Below, in pieces: positions 8,729 to 16,921 of a stretch of 46,925 bases of DNA. The notes under the pieces were generated by a model. The model was not told the DNA's origin and searched no databases. It saw only the letters and a program-made list of their open reading frames with translations. Position 1 is the first letter of the stretch. Each line of letters opens with the position of its first letter. The DNA is from a virus, in IMG/VR virus record IMGVR_UViG_3300020222_000041, positions 1 to 46,925 of that record. One strand, 5' to 3'. The position numbers were made by a program, and so were the translations under genes.

Positions 8729-9244
8729 ATGATGAATAATAAAGTCCCAATAACAAGAGTAGGAAAATTTTTTGGTTCCGATGATTATAACTTAGATTTA
8801 TCTATAGGTGAAGAATGGTTATATGGTGACATGAATTTTACTTTAGTATTATACAGAATTGATAGAATCAAAACTAAAACTGATGATGTATACGGAGAAT
8901 CTTTAAAAGACGGGATTAAATTTTTACCTCCTGTCGAATTTAAAGGTTATGTTCAAATAATGGCCCCTGAAAATAAAAATATTGGAACTTCTAAAGTTAA
9001 CCAATTTGAGCCAGGTAATATAAAGGTTTCAGTTTATACTAAACACTTGGAGGAACTTGGTGTAGACATAAGTCATGGTGATTACCTTGGTTATTATGAA
9101 ACTGAAGATAGAGTTAGATACTATGTTGTTAACAATGATGGTAGGGTAATTTCAGATAATAAACATAATTACGCGGGATACAAACCGTACTATAGAACTA
9201 TTATGGGTTCTGCAGTAACCGATAATGAATTTAGAGGATTATGA
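8729..9244 (+). CDS. 14: Probable neck protein (T4 gp14-like)
   Basis: This 171-aa protein has no signal peptide or membrane segment. The sequence alternates beta strands with charged loops. It ends in a pattern I associate with gp14-type head-closure proteins of T4-like phages: HGDYLGYYE, then RYYVVNNDGRV, then an aromatic stretch and a TIMGSAV-like close. It starts with two adjacent ATGs (8729, 8732), and its stop overlaps the next start as ATGA. It diverges from the SNF2 helicase gene and leads an operon with the nuclease-like and gp15-like genes, which fits a head-tail joining role. The gp14 identification is by pattern and position only; T4 gp14 is longer (256 aa). Confidence 0.45.
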   Translation: MMNNKVPITRVGKFFGSDDYNLDLSIGEEWLYGDMNFTLVLYRIDRIKTKTDDVYGESLKDGIKFLPPVEFKGYVQIMAPENKNIGTSKVNQFEPGNIKVSVYTKHLEELGVDISHGDYLGYYETEDRVRYYVVNNDGRVISDNKHNYAGYKPYYRTIMGSAVTDNEFRGL

Positions 9245-10686
9245 AAATAGTACTAACAGAAACTCAAATATTAAAATTACTTGAAAGAGTTAATTCAGGT
9301 AAGGTTACTTGTGATAAATGTGGTCATAACAATTCTGAAGAAGATTATATCGGTAAAAACGTAATGGTTTATTATAATTTACACAAACATACATTTTCTG
9401 TTACATATAAATCTAAAGTTATTTTACACGCCGATTACGTTAAACTTAAAGATGTTGAGTTTAGAGTTCGAGGAGGTGGTAAAGAAAAAGTTAGAAATGA
9501 AAAAAGAAAAAATGTTCATGCTTTTGTAATTGGTAAATTAGAAGATTATTGTGAGTTTCCTTGTAATAAAATACCCGATGAAAAATCGGATAAAGTAATT
9601 ACATACGACCCATACAAATACGATTCGTTTGTTTATAAAAATAGTAAAGAACCTGTATATAAAGCGAAAGAGGTCGATATGATTAATCATAAAAATAAAA
9701 TTTTTGTAATTAATGAAATCAAATCGAAAATAATTAAAGAATCTGAAGAAGAACAACCAACAAAATACACATATTTGACAATGGGTCTTTTTGAAAAGTT
9801 CAACACCAAAAGGTATTATTTTAATAAGATAGTTCCCGTTGTTGATGGCTCACCAATACCTAACAAAATTAAGATGTATGGTAGCGATGGTGATTTTGAA
9901 TTTAATAAAGAAGATATTACTATAAATCAAGATGAGGGGGTTGCCTTTATTAGTAAATCAACTATGGATAGTTTAAATCCTAATTTTAGTATGACTAATC
10001 ATTCTAAATTATCCTCTTCAATTGGGATTACTCCGTCAAACGTAAGACAGTCTTTAGAAATGGCCTTTCCTGATAATTGGAATAAAGGAGATAGTTTATA
10101 TACTCCAGGTTTAAGAGGTGTGTACACTATAGGTGAAAAAATGGGGAACTCTGAAGAGGATTGGTCAATTATGAATTATTTTGATACTAAAGATGAAATA
10201 CATAGTTTAATTTACTTAAAATATTTTGACGATATAAAATCAGGAAAAAATATTAACGATATCATCGAATGGATGTCCGATTTATTTAAAAATGAAGAAT
10301 ACACACAAATGTTAGTTGATAGACAATGGAGCTCCATAAAAAATGGTTTAGAATTGGAAAAAATGTCTGTTAATAACTTTTTAGACAAGGTTGGGTCTTC
10401 TAATATCATTTATTATCCTCATGGTTCTAAGATGGATAGGTGGTTAGGTGTTGACGTTACAATTGATGGTGTTAATTACCAAATTAAACCATTAAAGGGG
10501 TTTATTGTTAACGATGGTCTTTACAGTGTTAGTACTTATGGTATGAGAGATTACACAACAAAAAAATCTGTAGATAAAATTGCGTTCTCAAGTAAATCAA
10601 AAACATTAATATTTGATAACAAAGATTATACAGTGATTAGTAAAACAAGAGTTGTTTTTAAAGAAGAACCGTTAATAATAGAATAA
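9241..10686 (+). CDS. PD-(D/E)XK nuclease-like protein in the neck operon
   Basis: This 481-aa protein overlaps the preceding stop by 4 bases (ATGA) and is followed one base later by the gp15-like gene. The C-terminal region carries GVD (D405) followed by QIK (414-416), the D-x(n)-QxK arrangement of restriction-endonuclease-fold nucleases. It shares features with the C-terminal half of the SOD fusion: an FPDN segment followed by a Gly-rich YT/GVY stretch, then the nuclease-like core, then a hydrophobic LIF(N/D)NKD strand near the end. The N-terminus MKIVLTETQILKLLER is a short amphipathic helix ending in an LLE site, possibly a capsid-targeting peptide. A lone CDKCGH motif follows at residues 24-29. 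A head-completion nuclease comparable in role to T4 gp4 is one possibility. The function is inference. Confidence 0.6.
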   Translation: MKIVLTETQILKLLERVNSGKVTCDKCGHNNSEEDYIGKNVMVYYNLHKHTFSVTYKSKVILHADYVKLKDVEFRVRGGGKEKVRNEKRKNVHAFVIGKLEDYCEFPCNKIPDEKSDKVITYDPYKYDSFVYKNSKEPVYKAKEVDMINHKNKIFVINEIKSKIIKESEEEQPTKYTYLTMGLFEKFNTKRYYFNKIVPVVDGSPIPNKIKMYGSDGDFEFNKEDITINQDEGVAFISKSTMDSLNPNFSMTNHSKLSSSIGITPSNVRQSLEMAFPDNWNKGDSLYTPGLRGVYTIGEKMGNSEEDWSIMNYFDTKDEIHSLIYLKYFDDIKSGKNINDIIEWMSDLFKNEEYTQMLVDRQWSSIKNGLELEKMSVNNFLDKVGSSNIIYYPHGSKMDRWLGVDVTIDGVNYQIKPLKGFIVNDGLYSVSTYGMRDYTTKKSVDKIAFSSKSKTLIFDNKDYTVISKTRVVFKEEPLIIE

Positions 10687-10687
10687 G

Positions 10688-11725
10688 ATGCCGTTACCAA
10701 AGAAAATAAAAAAATATATTCCATTAACAGAGTCTAAAACTTTGTTACCTAGAAGACAAGAATTATTAGATAAAATTAATAAGGACGGTACCTATTTACC
10801 TAAATCAATTTTACATGCCGATTTAGATAAAGGATTTTTAGAATTTGTTAAAGAAGAATTAAAGTGTGTTGTTGAGGGAACTACCATACCAATGGTCGAT
10901 ATAATAATCACAACACAAAATTGGTCTCAGTTTGTTGAAACTTGGGATTTTCAAAATATAGATAAAAATGCCGAACCTCCATTTCTGACAGTAATAAGAG
11001 TTCCTGAAGTTAAATTTGGGACCAATCCTGCGGTTCTATACAACATTCCTAATAGAAGACAATATTTTTATGCTCAAGTACCAACTTGGGACGGTCAAAG
11101 AGCAGGTATGGACATTTATAAGATACCCCAACCTGTTCCTGTGGATATAACTTATCAAGTTAAGATAGTTTGTAATAGAATGAGGGAACTTAATAGATTC
11201 AATCAGATTGTGATAGAAAAATTTGCATCAAAACAAGCGTACCAAGTTATTAAAGGTCACTACATTCCTATTGTCATGGGTAATATTTCTGACGAATCTG
11301 TTATGGACATTGAGAAAAGAAAATATTATATACAAACTTACGAATTTACAATGTTAGGTTTTTTAATTGATGAGGATGAATTTGAAATTTCTCCAGCAGT
11401 AACTAGATTACTACAGGTTGTTGAGGTTGATACTAAAACATCAAGAAGGCAAGTGAAGATGAATTCTAATATTGAAAAGGAACCTAATGAAGTTTTATTT
11501 GTTATCGGTAATGATACTATATCACAAGTTTTTGATTATGTTGCCGATATTAAAATAGTTGGTTCTGAAAATATCAGTGAATATGATGTGTTTATAAACA
11601 ACAATTATTATGGTACTGATATTACGGATATACAAATCAATACCAATGATATTCTTAAATTTGTTATTAATAAAACCAATGTTAATTCAGAATCTAAAAT
11701 ATTCATATACGGAATCTTAATTTAA
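10688..11725 (+). CDS. 15: Tail completion / sheath stabiliser protein (T4 gp15-like)
   Basis: This 345-aa protein probably caps the tail at the neck end. The central part (residues about 65-235) has the features of gp15-type terminator proteins: a PMVDIIITTQNW-like strand, then RRQYFYAQVPTWDGQ, then a helix (VKIVCNRMRELNRFNQIV) and KGHYIPIVMG. The last 90 or so residues form an extra beta-rich domain; T4 gp15 is 272 aa. It lies directly upstream of the sheath gene, separated only by the tiny minus-strand gene with which its end overlaps by 4 bases. It is the third gene of the neck operon. Confidence 0.65.
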   Translation: MPLPKKIKKYIPLTESKTLLPRRQELLDKINKDGTYLPKSILHADLDKGFLEFVKEELKCVVEGTTIPMVDIIITTQNWSQFVETWDFQNIDKNAEPPFLTVIRVPEVKFGTNPAVLYNIPNRRQYFYAQVPTWDGQRAGMDIYKIPQPVPVDITYQVKIVCNRMRELNRFNQIVIEKFASKQAYQVIKGHYIPIVMGNISDESVMDIEKRKYYIQTYEFTMLGFLIDEDEFEISPAVTRLLQVVEVDTKTSRRQVKMNSNIEKEPNEVLFVIGNDTISQVFDYVADIKIVGSENISEYDVFINNNYYGTDITDIQINTNDILKFVINKTNVNSESKIFIYGILI

Positions 11726-11886
11726 TTCTCTCCGTAAATATCTTTCTTTTCTTTACATTTTTCAGTAATCATCTTTTCTAAGAAACGATACATTTTAATA
11801 CCGTGTTTTTCACAATACTTTTTTAATAGGTCGTGAACCTCGGTTGATATCTTTAAATTCTTTATCTTTTTAACCTCTTTAGACAT
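11722..11886 (-). CDS. Small ribbon-helix-helix DNA-binding protein, 54 aa
   Basis: A minus-strand ATG at 11884-11886 opens 54 codons ending in TAA at 11722-11724. The protein is lysine-rich. It has the ribbon-helix-helix layout: a short strand (IKNLKIS), helix A (TEVHDLLKKYCEKHG), the turn, and helix B (KMYRFLEKMITEKC). Arc/MetJ/CopG-type proteins of this size bind DNA as dimers and usually act as repressors. It lies convergent to the gp15-like gene and divergent from the sheath gene, so it could control either. A minus-strand TATTTAT motif lies 35 bases upstream of the ATG. Target and timing are not visible. The start is clear because a stop and AT-rich spacer lie just upstream. Confidence 0.7.
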   Translation of the reverse strand: MSKEVKKIKNLKISTEVHDLLKKYCEKHGIKMYRFLEKMITEKCKEKKDIYGEN

Positions 11887-11921
11887 AGTAGAAAAAAGGC
11901 AGAATTTATTCTACCCAATTT

Positions 11922-11928
11922 ATAAATA
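11922..11928 (-). promoter_or_regulatory. TATTTAT late-promoter-like motif (minus strand)
   Basis: On the minus strand TATTTATAAATTGG lies 35 bases before the ATG of the ribbon-helix-helix gene. The 122-base spacer 11887-12008 thus carries one motif copy in each direction. Confidence 0.4.
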
Positions 11929-11965
11929 GTTGCAAGAAAGTAAAGTATTTTGGTTTTTTAGTGAA

Positions 11966-11972
11966 TATTTAT
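11966..11972 (+). promoter_or_regulatory. TATTTAT late-promoter-like motif upstream of tail sheath
   Basis: TATTTATCAA lies 36 bases before the sheath ATG, followed by an A/T-only leader ending AAAAAATAATG without a Shine-Dalgarno sequence. Confidence 0.55.
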
Positions 11973-12008
11973 CAATAAAATAAATTAACAAGCTAAATTA
12001 AAAAAATA

Positions 12009-15000
12009 ATGGCATCTAACAACAAAGTATTCGTATCTCCTGGAGTGTATACATCTGAGGTTGATTTAAGTTTCGTAGCCCAAAGTGTTGGGGTTACAAC
12101 GTTAGGTATCGTTGGTGAGACTTTAAAAGGTCCAGCATTCGAACCAATCTTTATTAGAAACTTTGATGAATTCACTACATTTTTTGGAGGAGTATCCCCT
12201 GAAAAATTCATTAATACACAAATACCTAAATATGAGGGGGCTTATATTGCAAAATCATATTTACAACAATCTAACCAATTGTTTGTAACGAGAGTTTTAG
12301 GTTTATCAGGTTATGATGCGGGTCCTTCATGGACTATATCAACAAAGGCAAATGTTGACCCATCAACTGTAGGGTTTTATTGTGAAGACCCTGTTATTGA
12401 GAATTGTGAACCTAAATGTAATGATTACTTAACAATTGACTACTCAATTGATTTCACAGGTTGTACTAATAGTGTGGACAGTATTAAATTTATCAACCCA
12501 TCACAAATACCTGATGAAATTGCTGAAAAGATGAATTTACCCTATGAAAAATTTGATGGTAGTACGTCAACAATATATGGTGATATGACAAGTCAAATTA
12601 TTGATATCTTAACTGATAATACATTAGAAACATCTTCAATATATTATTACGGAGCGATTTCAGGTGAAACTTATGATACATTATCACCAGTGTTTACCGC
12701 AGAAACTAATGTTTTTGGTGTTGACAATGTTAGTTCTTCATTAATAAATTTTTCAGCGTCAGTTAACGACCCTTGGTATTATGCAACTTTTGATAATATA
12801 GGTAATGCACTTTATAGTGGTTATTCGTTTTGGAGTATTGTTACTGATTTGGCATTAATTCCTGTAACGACCACTACAACATTAACACCTTCAACAACTA
12901 CTACAACTACTAACCCTTGTGTTACACCAATCCCAACATCAACTACTACAACAACAACTGCTAAACCTGTTAATTGTTATACAGGTAAGTTAATTGGTAG
13001 ATTGTATATCTATTCAGGTACTGCATACACTGACTATGATGATTTAGTAATTGCAACATTACGTTCTAGAGGTTTAGCAACTTATGGCACTGATGACGGC
13101 GCGGTATATGAAGTTTCAGGGTTAACAGATGTTGAAATGGTTTGTGGTAATGAATATTCAGGAGTTACTAAAAACCCTTACTCAACTTTCGGTTTAAATG
13201 TTACAAATAAAAATGGTGAGAAATTCTTCTTTGAAACATCGTTTTCTAATTCAGATACTAAATACTTAACTAAAGTATTTGGTTCGTCTAACTTCGCAAA
13301 ACCTAAAGATGTAGTACCGTTATTTGTTGAGGAAAGATTCCAAGCATTATTAAACTACGCGTGGAGAAAAGGTTATATTAGAGGATTAAATTGTGAATTA
13401 ACTGCATTACCAAATGCTAGACAAGGAAATGACCCAACATCAATCGCATGGTATTTAGAAAAATACCAATCACCGATGTCCCCTTGGGTTGTGTCTGAAT
13501 TAAGAGGTAACAAAGTTTATAAATTATTTAAATTCACAACAATTGCTGATGGTAACGAGGCTAACATAGAAGTTAAAATATCAATCGCAAATATTTCATT
13601 CAGTAATGGAACATTTGATGTGATTGTTAGAGATTTCTTTGACTCAGATGCTGCCCCTTCAGTTATCGAAAAGTTTACTAACTGTTCAATGGACCCAGGC
13701 CAAAATAACTTTATTGCTAAAAAAATAGGAACTGTTGACGGTGAGTACGCGTTAAATTCTAAATATATTATGGTTGAGATAAACGAGGACGCTCCTGTAG
13801 ACGCTTTACCTTGTGGATTTGAGGGATACCAATTTAGAGAATACGCGGGTGTAAGACCTCCATTCCCTATCTATAAAACTAAATATGACTTCCCTGGTGA
13901 AGTTGTATATAACCCACCTTTTGGTTTGTCTTCAGGAGCTGATGATATCGTAAGAAGTGCGGGTGATAACATTAGAAGAACATACTTAGGTATCTCAGAT
14001 ACAGTAGGATTTGACGTTGATTTTTATTCATATAAAGGTAAACAACTACCATTAGATATTTGTACTGATGTAACAGGTGATGATTGGTTCTATAAATCGA
14101 GAGGTTTCCACATGGACATAAATGCTTCAGGTATAACAATTGGTAATGGTTTCATTACAAGTGGTACACCAGCATTCTTTGTAGGTTCTGCACCATTTAC
14201 AACAGACCCTGAAGATTCTTCTAACCCATATTTTAGATTGTTTGCACGTAAATTTAGTTTACTATGTTCAGGTGGTTTTGACGGATGGGACATTTATAGA
14301 GAGAGTAGAACTAATGGAGATAAATTTGCATTAGGACAACCAGGTTATAGAAAAGGGTCATGTCCATCATTTAAATACCCAAGTGCTACAGGTTGGGGTG
14401 CGTTTAAACAAATTACTGTTGGTGACAACACACAAGATTGGGCGAACACCGACTATTACGCATACTTATTAGGTCAAAGGTCTTTTGCAAATCCTGAAGC
14501 GGTTAATATTAACGTATTTGTTACACCTGGTATTGATTACGTCAATCACTCAAACTTAGTTGAAGACGCTATAGATATGGTCGAGAACGATAGAGCGGAT
14601 TCAGTCTATATTTGTACAACCCCTGACTACAATATGTTTGTACCATCTACGGGTGACCAATTAGACTTTATTTACCCACAAGAAGCGGTAGATAATCTTG
14701 AGGAGGCAGGTTTAGACTCTAACTATACCGCAACATATTACCCTTGGGTACTTACAAGAGATACCGTTAATAACACACAAATTTACATCCCACCAACTGC
14801 GGAAGTAACGAGGAACTTAGCGTTAACGGATAACATCGCATTCCCTTGGTTCGCCGCGGCGGGTTACACAAGAGGTATTGTAAACGCTATCAAAGCGAGA
14901 AAGAAACTTACTCAAGAAGATAGAGATGTATTATATAAAGGAAGAATCAACCCAATTGCAACTTTCTCTGACGTAGGTACTGTAATTTGGGGTAATAAAA

Positions 15001-15338
15001 CTTTACAAATTAGAGAATCTGCACTTGACAGAATCAATGTTAGAAGATTATTATTACAAGCTCGTAAATTAATATCTGCGGTTTCTGTAAGATTATTGTT
15101 TGAACAAAACGATGAGAAAGTAAGACAAGATTTCTTAGATGCGGTTAACCCTATATTAGATGCAATCAGAAGAGACCGAGGTTTATACGATTTCCGTGTA
15201 AATGTTTCTTCAGACCCTGCAGATTTAGATAGAAACCAATTAACAGGTAAGATTTATATCAAACCTACTAAATCGTTAGAATTCATAGACATTACATTCT
15301 ACATTACTCCAACAGGGGCATCGTTTGATAATATCTAA
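12009..15338 (+). CDS. 18: Contractile tail sheath protein (T4 gp18-like), enlarged
   Basis: The sheath forms the contractile outer tube. The N-terminus is diagnostic: VFVSPGVYTSEVDLS, then a TLGIVGETLKGPAFEP segment and a DEFTTFFGG segment. The C-terminal third carries the conserved sheath core, including PWFAAAGYTRG, the tube-interacting IRESALDRINVRRLL and a final beta domain. At 1109 aa it is far longer than T4 gp18 (659 aa). The extra length lies mainly between residues about 115 and 640 and includes a Cys-containing stretch and two threonine runs (residues 287-318) flanking a short Pro/Cys segment. These look like flexible linkers bounding an inserted, outward-facing domain. The gene is preceded by a late-promoter motif and followed by an imperfect hairpin before the HAD gene. 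Confidence 0.95.
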   Translation: MASNNKVFVSPGVYTSEVDLSFVAQSVGVTTLGIVGETLKGPAFEPIFIRNFDEFTTFFGGVSPEKFINTQIPKYEGAYIAKSYLQQSNQLFVTRVLGLSGYDAGPSWTISTKANVDPSTVGFYCEDPVIENCEPKCNDYLTIDYSIDFTGCTNSVDSIKFINPSQIPDEIAEKMNLPYEKFDGSTSTIYGDMTSQIIDILTDNTLETSSIYYYGAISGETYDTLSPVFTAETNVFGVDNVSSSLINFSASVNDPWYYATFDNIGNALYSGYSFWSIVTDLALIPVTTTTTLTPSTTTTTTNPCVTPIPTSTTTTTTAKPVNCYTGKLIGRLYIYSGTAYTDYDDLVIATLRSRGLATYGTDDGAVYEVSGLTDVEMVCGNEYSGVTKNPYSTFGLNVTNKNGEKFFFETSFSNSDTKYLTKVFGSSNFAKPKDVVPLFVEERFQALLNYAWRKGYIRGLNCELTALPNARQGNDPTSIAWYLEKYQSPMSPWVVSELRGNKVYKLFKFTTIADGNEANIEVKISIANISFSNGTFDVIVRDFFDSDAAPSVIEKFTNCSMDPGQNNFIAKKIGTVDGEYALNSKYIMVEINEDAPVDALPCGFEGYQFREYAGVRPPFPIYKTKYDFPGEVVYNPPFGLSSGADDIVRSAGDNIRRTYLGISDTVGFDVDFYSYKGKQLPLDICTDVTGDDWFYKSRGFHMDINASGITIGNGFITSGTPAFFVGSAPFTTDPEDSSNPYFRLFARKFSLLCSGGFDGWDIYRESRTNGDKFALGQPGYRKGSCPSFKYPSATGWGAFKQITVGDNTQDWANTDYYAYLLGQRSFANPEAVNINVFVTPGIDYVNHSNLVEDAIDMVENDRADSVYICTTPDYNMFVPSTGDQLDFIYPQEAVDNLEEAGLDSNYTATYYPWVLTRDTVNNTQIYIPPTAEVTRNLALTDNIAFPWFAAAGYTRGIVNAIKARKKLTQEDRDVLYKGRINPIATFSDVGTVIWGNKTLQIRESALDRINVRRLLLQARKLISAVSVRLLFEQNDEKVRQDFLDAVNPILDAIRRDRGLYDFRVNVSSDPADLDRNQLTGKIYIKPTKSLEFIDITFYITPTGASFDNI

Positions 15339-15349
15339 TAAAAAATGTG

Positions 15350-15375
15350 GTGAGTCGGTTAAAAAATCGGCTCAT
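15350..15375 (+). terminator. Weak terminator-like hairpin after tail sheath gene
   Basis: GTGAGTCG and CGGCTCAT pair imperfectly (with G-T pairs) around an A-rich loop, followed by ATTATTTATT. It lies between the sheath stop and the next promoter motif. The poor U-tract keeps confidence low. Confidence 0.35.
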
Positions 15376-15378
15376 CAT

Positions 15379-15385
15379 TATTTAT
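15379..15385 (+). promoter_or_regulatory. TATTTAT late-promoter-like motif
   Basis: TATTTATTAA lies 9 bases before the ATG of the HAD-like gene and just after the hairpin that follows the sheath gene. Confidence 0.45.
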
Positions 15386-15394
15386 TAATATAAT

Positions 15395-16213
15395 ATGATA
15401 GATAGAAAATATATTGTTGAGGGTATTAATGAATCAGGAACACCTGATATGAAATATTATGCGTTTGATTGGGATGATAATATTATGACAATGCCAACAC
15501 AAATAATATTAAAAGATGATAACGATAAAGAGGTTGGGATGTCAACCGAGGATTTTGCCGAATATAGAACTCAAATTGGTAAAGACCCTTTCGAATATGA
15601 AGGTCACACAATTGTAGGATTCGCAGAAGACCCGTTTAGATACTTTGGTGTGAAAGGGGACAAACAATTTGTTGTTGATTCAATGATTGCTAAAACAGGA
15701 CCCGCTTGGGGAGACTTTGTAGAGGCAATTAATAACGGTTCAATCTTTTCAATAATAACTGCCAGAGGACATACCCCAAGTATTCTAAAAGAAGCGGTTT
15801 ATAACCTAATTGCTTCAAACAGAGGAGGGATAAATTCAAAAGAGTTAATTAAAAACCTTAAAAAATATAGGGATTTAACCGATGAAGAAAAATTATCCAC
15901 TAAAGAATTAATCAATGAGTATTTAGATTTATGTAGATTTCACCCTGTAAGTTATGGTGAGGGTTCCGCAACTAATCCTGAAGAAGGTAAGGTTAAAGCT
16001 ATGAAAGATTTTATTCAGTATATTAAAAATGTTTCAGAATATATTAGTAAAAAAGCATATTTAAAGAACAAAATATCAAATAATTTTGAATTACCTAGTA
16101 TTGGTTTTTCTGATGACGATATAAGAAACGTAGAAACAATTAAAAGTCGTTTTGAAGATGAACCTATGTTAAAGACCTACTCAACTACAGGAGGAGTTAA
16201 AAAACTATATTAA
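15395..16213 (+). CDS. HAD-superfamily phosphatase-like protein between sheath and tube genes
   Basis: This 272-aa protein carries haloacid-dehalogenase signatures. Motif I is AFDWDDNIM (the DxD nucleophile and acid/base pair, near residues 24-26). Motif II is the Thr in SIITARGHT. Motif IV is GFSDDDIRN near residue 238. A Lys for motif III is probably the one in EEGKVKAM. Such enzymes hydrolyse phosphate esters with Mg2+; the substrate cannot be read from the sequence. The N-terminus MIDRKYIVEGINESG resembles a T4 capsid-targeting peptide with an IVE|G cleavage site. The gene lies between sheath and tube, preceded by a late-promoter motif, so it is expressed with virion proteins. It may be a virion-associated or packaged enzyme, but that is inference. 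Confidence 0.75.
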   Translation: MIDRKYIVEGINESGTPDMKYYAFDWDDNIMTMPTQIILKDDNDKEVGMSTEDFAEYRTQIGKDPFEYEGHTIVGFAEDPFRYFGVKGDKQFVVDSMIAKTGPAWGDFVEAINNGSIFSIITARGHTPSILKEAVYNLIASNRGGINSKELIKNLKKYRDLTDEEKLSTKELINEYLDLCRFHPVSYGEGSATNPEEGKVKAMKDFIQYIKNVSEYISKKAYLKNKISNNFELPSIGFSDDDIRNVETIKSRFEDEPMLKTYSTTGGVKKLY

Positions 16214-16280
16214 TTAAAAGCTCTAGTAGAAATTTAAATAAAAAAAAAAGAAAAGTAAAGAGAAAAAATTTAACTGAATA

Positions 16281-16287
16281 TATTTAT
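16281..16287 (+). promoter_or_regulatory. TATTTAT late-promoter-like motif upstream of tail tube
   Basis: TATTTATAAATAAA lies 42 bases before the tube ATG. The intervening leader is almost all A, as expected for strong translation without a Shine-Dalgarno sequence. The spacer 16214-16329 holds nothing else I can identify. Confidence 0.5.
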
Positions 16288-16329
16288 AAATAAAAAAACA
16301 AATAAACAAAAAATTAAAAAGAAAACACA

Positions 16330-16818
16330 ATGGCTGATTTATTAATGAAAATGCCGATACCTTATGAACCGAAAAGACAAAACAGGTTCATTCTTCGTTT
16401 CCCATCTACATTGGGTATTAACGAATGGTTCGTAGAAACTACATCAAGACCACATATAACAATTAACCCAGTTGAGATTCAATTCCTTAATACATCAACC
16501 TATGTGGCAGGACGTTTCACTTGGAGCACGATTAATGTTAAATTCCGTGACCCTATTGGACCTTCAGCGTCTCAGGCGTTAATGGAATGGGTACGTTTAT
16601 GTGCTGAGTCTGTAACAGGTCGTATGGGTTATGCGGCGGGTTACAAAAAGAACGTTGACTTAGAAATGTTAGACCCAACAGGAGTTGTTGTTGAGAAATG
16701 GATTATGGAAGGTACTTTTTTATCTGATGTAAACTTTGATTCATTGGCTTATAACTCTGACGCAATTGCTTCTATTACGGCGACTTTAAGACCTGATAGA
16801 TGTGTGTTAGTATACTAA
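16330..16818 (+). CDS. 19: Tail tube protein (T4 gp19-like)
   Basis: This 162-aa protein (T4 gp19: 163 aa) polymerises into the inner tube inside the sheath. The family pattern is clear: the RQNRFILRFPS strand, ETTSRPHI, the FTWSTINVKFRDPIGPSASQALMEWV segment and the closing SDAIASITATLRPDRC strand. It has its own late-promoter motif with a long A-rich leader and a strong terminator directly downstream, consistent with very high late expression. Position and length match the T4 gene order sheath-tube, here interrupted by the HAD-like gene. Confidence 0.92.
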   Translation: MADLLMKMPIPYEPKRQNRFILRFPSTLGINEWFVETTSRPHITINPVEIQFLNTSTYVAGRFTWSTINVKFRDPIGPSASQALMEWVRLCAESVTGRMGYAAGYKKNVDLEMLDPTGVVVEKWIMEGTFLSDVNFDSLAYNSDAIASITATLRPDRCVLVY

Positions 16819-16843
16819 TTTAATAAAATATATAATATTTTTG

Positions 16844-16872
16844 TCCCACATATTGATTATGTGGGATTTTTT
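16844..16872 (+). terminator. Rho-independent terminator after tail tube gene
   Basis: A 9-base perfect stem (TCCCACATA/TATGTGGGA) with a 5-base loop is followed by TTTTTTATTT. It ends the gp19 transcript and lies 25 bases after the stop codon. Confidence 0.85.
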
Positions 16873-16921
16873 ATTTAAAAAAAACTAATATACCGTATAT
16901 TTTATAGTAAAAGATAATACT

